Below, piece after piece: positions 59,880 to 64,000 of a stretch of DNA of 64,000 nucleotides. The notes under the pieces were generated by a model, which was not told where the DNA came from, made no database searches, and saw only the letters and a program-made list of their open reading frames with translations. Origin of the DNA: Tillus elongatus (lineage: Eukaryota > Arthropoda > Insecta > Coleoptera > Cleridae); assembly GCA_964006375.1 (NCBI GenBank), contig OZ023270.1:53217820-53281819 (forward strand), in the 5' to 3' direction. The translations under genes and the position numbers were made by a program. Position 1 is the first letter of the stretch. Each line of letters starts with the position of its first letter.

Positions 59880-60600
59880 TAGGTCTGTCGTATCTCACGT
59901 TTAATAGCTTAAATTTCACCCATCAAATCCAGCCCTCTGCGGGAGTCGATCTTTTTTTGAGGGTGAAAGTTGGTTTGGCAGGTGTACTGCCATCTGAGTG
60001 AAGTCGCTTGCCCATTTCGAAGCTCAAAGATAGATAACCTCTCCGAGTTCGTCTGGACCCGACATCTGCCAGTGTTTGACACGAGGCGGTATTATGAAGT
60101 CCCGCACCCGTGCAACATCCAAACGAGTTCGTTTACCCATTTCGAAGCTCACATAAGAGGCCTCAATCTCCAGTTGTAATCCACTCCTAGAGATCTCAGC
60201 TCTCCTTCGGGTTCGTCTAGACCCGACATCCACGAGTGCTAGACTCAAGGCGACATCCCACCGAGTTCCGCTCCCGAGCATCACCCAAGCGAGGTGTATA
60301 TCACTCCCCAGAGATCTCAACCCCCTTCGGGTCGTTTGGACACCCGCCAGCGCTTAACCCAAGCCCAAGGCGGTATCACTAGGAACCCCGCTCCCAAGTA
60401 AAAACCAAACCAGGTTCATTTCGAAGCACACAGTGGAGGCCTCAAAATTCGGGTGTACATCACTCCCCAAAGATATTCACCTCCCTCCAGCCTCGTCTCT
60501 ACCAGTGTTTGTCTCCCACTAGTCGCCTTTAACGACAGGCAGTAATTACCTTGGGCCTATTCTTTTAGTTCGTCCCTGGAACAAGGACAATTTGGTCACT
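59880..60600. repeat. GC-rich segment with imperfect tandem units
   Basis: Against an AT-rich background this ~700-bp block is GC-rich. It repeats catttcgaagctca (60015, 60138), cgagttcgtctggacccgac (60045) and gggttcgtctagacccgaca (60208), and catcactccccagagat-like phrases (60300, 60460) at about 150-170 bp spacing. It ends with ctagtcgcctttaacgacag and ccttgggcctattctttta, a tail I recall from insect repeats but cannot name. No coding frame is convincing. Confidence 0.6.
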
Positions 60601-61083
60601 AACTCAATGACATACTTTTTGTTAACTTCTTTTGTTATTCGGATTTTGCGCATTAAATGCGCCTGCTGCTGTATTGGCGTAATTACCTTTTTCATAATAA
60701 AGTTCAATAACTAATACCCTTTTCTCAATATAATAAACCAATTTTCAAAAGTGGAGGCCACTAAGTAACACAGTAGCAATTAATTCGTTTTTTGCAATTT
60801 GTCAATTTGACTTTATTTTTACTGTACGTTTAATTTGGCAGTTCTGGGAACCTAGATACTTCACTCTTGTTTTTTAGAAACCTAGACAGCTCAATCCCTA
60901 GTTAAGCAACCAATACAATTCAAAAAGAGAATTTGATGAGCTTCAAAACAGGTGTGACTCAATACCCTTTTTGTTTAAAATTTCAGGGGTGAAACTCGCT
61001 CCAGAAAGAGAAATGAACTGATAGGGTTGAAAATATCTGAAAAATGTTCCCTTAGAAATAAAAGTTTACGTGTGCAAGCGTAG

Positions 61084-61934
61084 TAAAGTTGTAATTATTT
61101 TATATTTTAATGTTTCATTAAATAAAATCCCATAATTTAAATTTGTATATTTTTTGATAATAGTCGCTAACTATTTACACTTTTGTATTAAAAATAAGTT
61201 TTTGTACATCTCTTGTTTTTTTTTATTTCCAAATTTACTTACCTATTAGAATTCAAATTATATGCTGCGACGATACACTCCGGCTAAGCAGAGGCCCGAC
61301 GGATAGGGTGACACTCCGTCCTTCGGCCGTGATCTAAATATTCCAATTTATATATCCTCGGGCGCCATCTTTATTTCCTATTAAATAGGACGAGGTCAGA
61401 TCCCCGCGAGGACTTCTGCTAATGCCCTCGTAGAACACCACAAATTACTGTTTCATAACAGCCTTGTCCTAGGGTAGCTGAGTGGAGAAGAAAAACTATA
61501 GCCAGGGGTCAAAAGTTCTTATATCGCCGTAGAGTTATCAGGAGTTAAGTAGGCTTTAATTACTTACACCCAAATAATGGCTGTTTTCCTCGCTTACAAA
61601 GTTGGAAGCAGAAATATAGGTAAATATCACTCAAGATATACCTCCGCTAGTTACAATCCGTCACAGGATTCTAGCTTAAACACACATGCACTAGTGTGTG
61701 TGTGTGTGTTTTGTTTCTTTAACGTCGGCCTATTTCCGCGAATATGGCCAATCACCGACGCCAGGGAGCAGTTTCACCTCACTATCCTGGAACGTGCCTA
61801 ACATCGCATGGACACGGGACCGACGGATTTACGCCCCCTCCGAAGGGCGGAACGTGCAGACATTCAACTTGCTCAAATACAATGCCAGAACCTCGGTTGA
61901 TGTTAATTTTGCAGTTTGTACTGAAAAAGTGAAA
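61084..61934. other. unassigned interval
   Basis: No gene. It includes a GC-richer segment at 61265-61400 (aggcccgacggatagggtga) and a short (GT)n at 61697-61709. The stretch 61720-61934 is probably the body of the SINE-like repeat whose head follows on the minus strand. Confidence 0.4.
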
Positions 61935-62012
61935 GGAGTACCGTGGGATCGAACCCAGTGCCCTTCGATTCAGAGGCACACGTTCTTACCCCTGAACCAC
62001 CGAAGTTCTTCA
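61935..62012 (-). repeat. tRNA-derived SINE head
   Basis: The minus strand carries an A-box-like TGGTTCAGGGGTAAG (complement of 61985-61999) and a perfect B box GGTTCGATCCC (complement of 61945-61955), ~30 bp apart, with the order and spacing of a tRNA gene. The anticodon arm and acceptor stem do not fold canonically, so this is a tRNA-derived SINE promoter and not a functional tRNA. The SINE body would extend toward lower coordinates. Confidence 0.6.
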
Positions 62013-62953
62013 TGCACTAGTGCAACTATCTAATGGCAGTGCAGTGAAACGTAACTAATTTTATAAAAGCTTCTAATACTCAAAGTATCTACAAACGAAA
62101 ATTACAATAATAAACATCCATAAATTACGAAAACTAAAAATTCGCTACAATTCATGCGATTAAAGGGAAACTATATCTCAGGTCAGAATATTTGTGTTTT
62201 TTACAAGAAGTGAAGCGTGACATTAACATTAGCACAGCAATTAGTAAAGCATATGAAAGCAACAGCAAGCGACATATACATGCATCAAATGGGAAATTGC
62301 CCCCGATGTAAATTACCGCCTCAGTCTGAATTACTATATTCCCCTGGGCTTTATTTCCGCGATTCCCTGCAGTCCTACTCTGATATGTGGGCAAGCAGAC
62401 GGCTTCCACACTCATATGACTATAACCTGCTAACTAATGAAACCGGGTAAACTTGTCTCCCTGTTTATGTCGATCACTCTGTATAATTAACAGCCACGTC
62501 CAGCGGTTACGTACCATTCAGAGTAGCTCCATGATTTACCCAAGGACATCCGTCCCTCGAGCCAAACATAGGCCACACAGCACATTACACTTCGTCAGAC
62601 GCCCTAAATTCACTATATTACGGTACAATCATATACAGTATTTCAGCTTCCCTTAAATGGGCAAACACGTGAACAGTTCTTCTCTGGATCGTTGACATCA
62701 TCAGGTATATCTTTGACCCGAACCGACATCTGTCACCTAGAGGTCTAACCTGAGCACCTGCACTACCGTTTCTTGTGACGCTACTCGCCTTCACCATCAT
62801 TTTTATAACGTCATCGGTGGCTGACCTGGATGGTTGATCAACTAACCTGGCAGTATATATTTTTAAATTGCTTAAAGTCCATGTCAGTTGTCACATGGTC
62901 GTCGTAGATGTGTTTTAAATTGGTTTCGTCTTGTTTGAAGCGAATCAAAAACA
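62013..62953. other. unassigned interval
   Basis: Several overlapping short open frames on both strands, none with a motif. Nothing recognised. Confidence 0.45.
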
Positions 62954-63176
62954 TTCAGCTTGTGTTCCGCCAAAGAGTAGCTGTTATACATCTGCTAGAC
63001 ATCTGTTAGGCAGTTTTTAGACAGCTGTCTATCCTGTTAGAGAGGCCTCCGCTAAGGTTCAGTCGTTAACCAACAGTGAGGGTGAAAACAATAAGTATCT
63101 GCTAAACTTTAGTCTTTGACAAACACGAAGCTAAACTTCGGTCATTAACCAACAGTCAGTTGTGTAGCACGAAACA

Positions 63177-63572
63177 ATGGCATTTCAAATACTTGAAGAC
63201 ACAGTGAACTCCAATAAGAAGTTTAAACTTGATAGACGAAGCGTGTGTTTTAGGCTCCAAGATATACCCGATGATGTCAACGGTCCAGAGAAGTGGATCA
63301 AAGATCGTATCAAAGATGTTGTGCGCCATATAGTCCATGATGTCGATCCCGAAGACAGGGTGGGATTTACCTTTAACTCGAAAGGATTCGACAAGGGGGC
63401 TGCTCACTTGCCATTCAGAAAAGCAAAGAATGTTGTTTTCGAAGACGTTTGGGACCTACTGAGCAAGATATACTGGAGTAAAGGACCCGGTTTTCGTTCT
63501 GATACTTTTAGAATGACGATGACTCAAGTGAAAACCACTAAGCCTTCAATACATATCAATTCGATCTCTTAA
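63177..63572 (+). CDS. uncharacterised 131-residue ORF, possibly from a large DNA transposon
   Basis: Complete frame from ATG (63177) to TAA. The sequence looks like folded protein: KFKLDRRSVCFRLQDIP, KDVVRHIVHDVDPEDRVGFT, LPFRKAKNVVFEDVWDLLSK, then SDTFRMTMTQVKTTK. From memory, the arrangement (a DRVG strand, LPFR, a VW..L helix, then a DxF strand) resembles an N-terminal domain seen in uncharacterised insect ORFs, some linked to Polinton-like polymerase-bearing elements; this was not checked. Here it lies between direct repeats with no polymerase or zinc finger following in the window. It could be a solo fragment or a short host-derived gene. Confidence 0.5.
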   Translation: MAFQILEDTVNSNKKFKLDRRSVCFRLQDIPDDVNGPEKWIKDRIKDVVRHIVHDVDPEDRVGFTFNSKGFDKGAAHLPFRKAKNVVFEDVWDLLSKIYWSKGPGFRSDTFRMTMTQVKTTKPSIHINSIS

Positions 63573-63710
63573 CCAATCATCACCATCATACATTCAGAGG
63601 GACCACTTGTGCGTAGCTTGCAAGCCTTTAATACAAACACATGTCAATCTCTTAACACATCATTAACATCATAGATTCAGAGTGGCCACTTGTAGGTATC
63701 TTGCTATCTC
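63565..63710. repeat. two ~75-bp imperfect tandem units
   Basis: ttaaccaatcatcaccatca and ttaacacatcattaacatca begin the units (~63570, ~63650), each followed by a ttcagag-ggaccacttg/tggccacttg sequence and a gta(g)ctt-gc end. They lie just past the ORF at 63177. Confidence 0.65.
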
Positions 63711-63818
63711 TACGCCCCTAAACGTTACTTGGTTGGTTGTTTGTAGAAATTTAATCTCAAATCTTTACATACAAATGTACCAAATATCGAGTTGTTTTCA
63801 GCTTGTGTTCCGCCAAAG

Positions 63819-64000
63819 TCCACCATTATGGAGCTGCTGTTGGTGTTAATTGAGATGTTGCTTCCGCCACATCTAGAGGGCCGGTATTCCGGCCACCTAG
63901 ATGACTCTAAATGTGACTAGCTTGTTGTAATAGACAATCGACTTTTTAGTTTTCTTTAAATTTGCTTACGAAAAAATTAAAAATAATTTGGTTGCACTTT
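63819..64000. other. unassigned right edge
   Basis: No feature recognised. It includes gagggccggtattccggcca, a short GC-rich palindromic stretch (63880-63896). Confidence 0.4.

Larger units (their letters stand above)
62954..63818. repeat. direct repeats bracketing an ORF
   Basis: TCAGCTTGTGTTCCGCCAAA, within a 22-bp identity, occurs at 62954-62975 and again at 63797-63818. Between them, gtcgttaaccaacagtgagg (63062) is echoed by gtcattaaccaacagtcag (63142), and a ~75-bp unit is repeated at 63565 and 63645. Confidence 0.75.

Noticed and set aside
61935..62012. Functional tRNA gene
   Set aside because: The B box is perfect but the acceptor and anticodon arms do not pair properly.

Overview
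This 64 kb window comes from a repeat-saturated animal genome, almost certainly an insect. The base composition is AT-rich, spliced introns are present, there is a ZAD-C2H2 zinc-finger gene (a class expanded in insects), the elements are hAT, Tc1/mariner, copia, Ty3/gypsy and LINE types, and there is no bacterial-style gene packing. A beetle or another insect with a large, TE-rich genome fits, but the order cannot be fixed from the sequence. No virus of concern, toxin gene, rRNA or CRISPR array was seen.

One host gene is well supported. It is a three-exon ZAD/C2H2 zinc-finger transcription factor on the + strand (exons 21366-21485, 21553-21772 and 29743-30533; 376 residues). All splice sites are canonical and the phases agree. 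Its 7.97 kb second intron holds an antisense copia retrotransposon and a sense LINE. Three more stretches (3396-3618 minus, 35280-35546 plus, 54012-54267 plus) look like possible exons of unidentified genes, at low confidence.

The rest is mobile DNA, much of it nested. Region by region: 1-1.7 kb is a damaged copy of a microsatellite-bearing element (called the HINE-like family here). At 2.4-3.1 kb is a LINE 3' fragment. At 4.2-6.6 kb is a hAT element with a clear 8-bp target duplication. At 6.6-9.4 kb are two RNase-H-type LINE relics, the second carrying an (AT)n tract inside its coding region. At 9.5-12.4 kb a terminal-inverted-repeat element is split by an antisense LINE that itself holds a short gypsy pol fragment. 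At 15.1-20.3 kb a gypsy element has an LTR split by a LINE, which is split in turn by a HINE-like element. At 21-30.5 kb is the zinc-finger gene. At 30.9-33.1 kb is a mariner-type element with unusually long inverted repeats. At 35-37 kb is a LINE relic. At 38-41 kb are HINE-like copies and TA tracts. At 40.9-45.7 kb a second long-TIR mariner-type element contains a hAT remnant, a HINE-like copy and a four-unit 155-bp tandem array. At 46.2-49.1 kb is a degraded LINE with both ORFs. At 49.2-51.4 kb a pogo-like relic abuts a double-headed HINE-like copy. At 51.7-53.2 kb and 55.4-57.6 kb are further LINEs. At 58.2-61.1 kb a tandem duplication is followed by a third mariner-type element. At 61.9-63.9 kb are a tRNA-like SINE head and an unidentified ORF bounded by direct repeats.

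The most distinctive signal is the HINE-like family. Copies start with TTTTA-GTGAATTTT, carry a (TA)n tract at a fixed internal site, and end in AAAATTCACTA plus a small hairpin followed by TTTTA. Copy B can be compared with an uninterrupted LINE copy in the same window, which fixes its ends to within the TTTTA ambiguity. Together with other sites, sixteen long (TA)n tracts and one (TG)n tract occupy about 2.5% of the window. Nearly all transposon genes are broken. The layout therefore describes insertion history more than cooperating genes.
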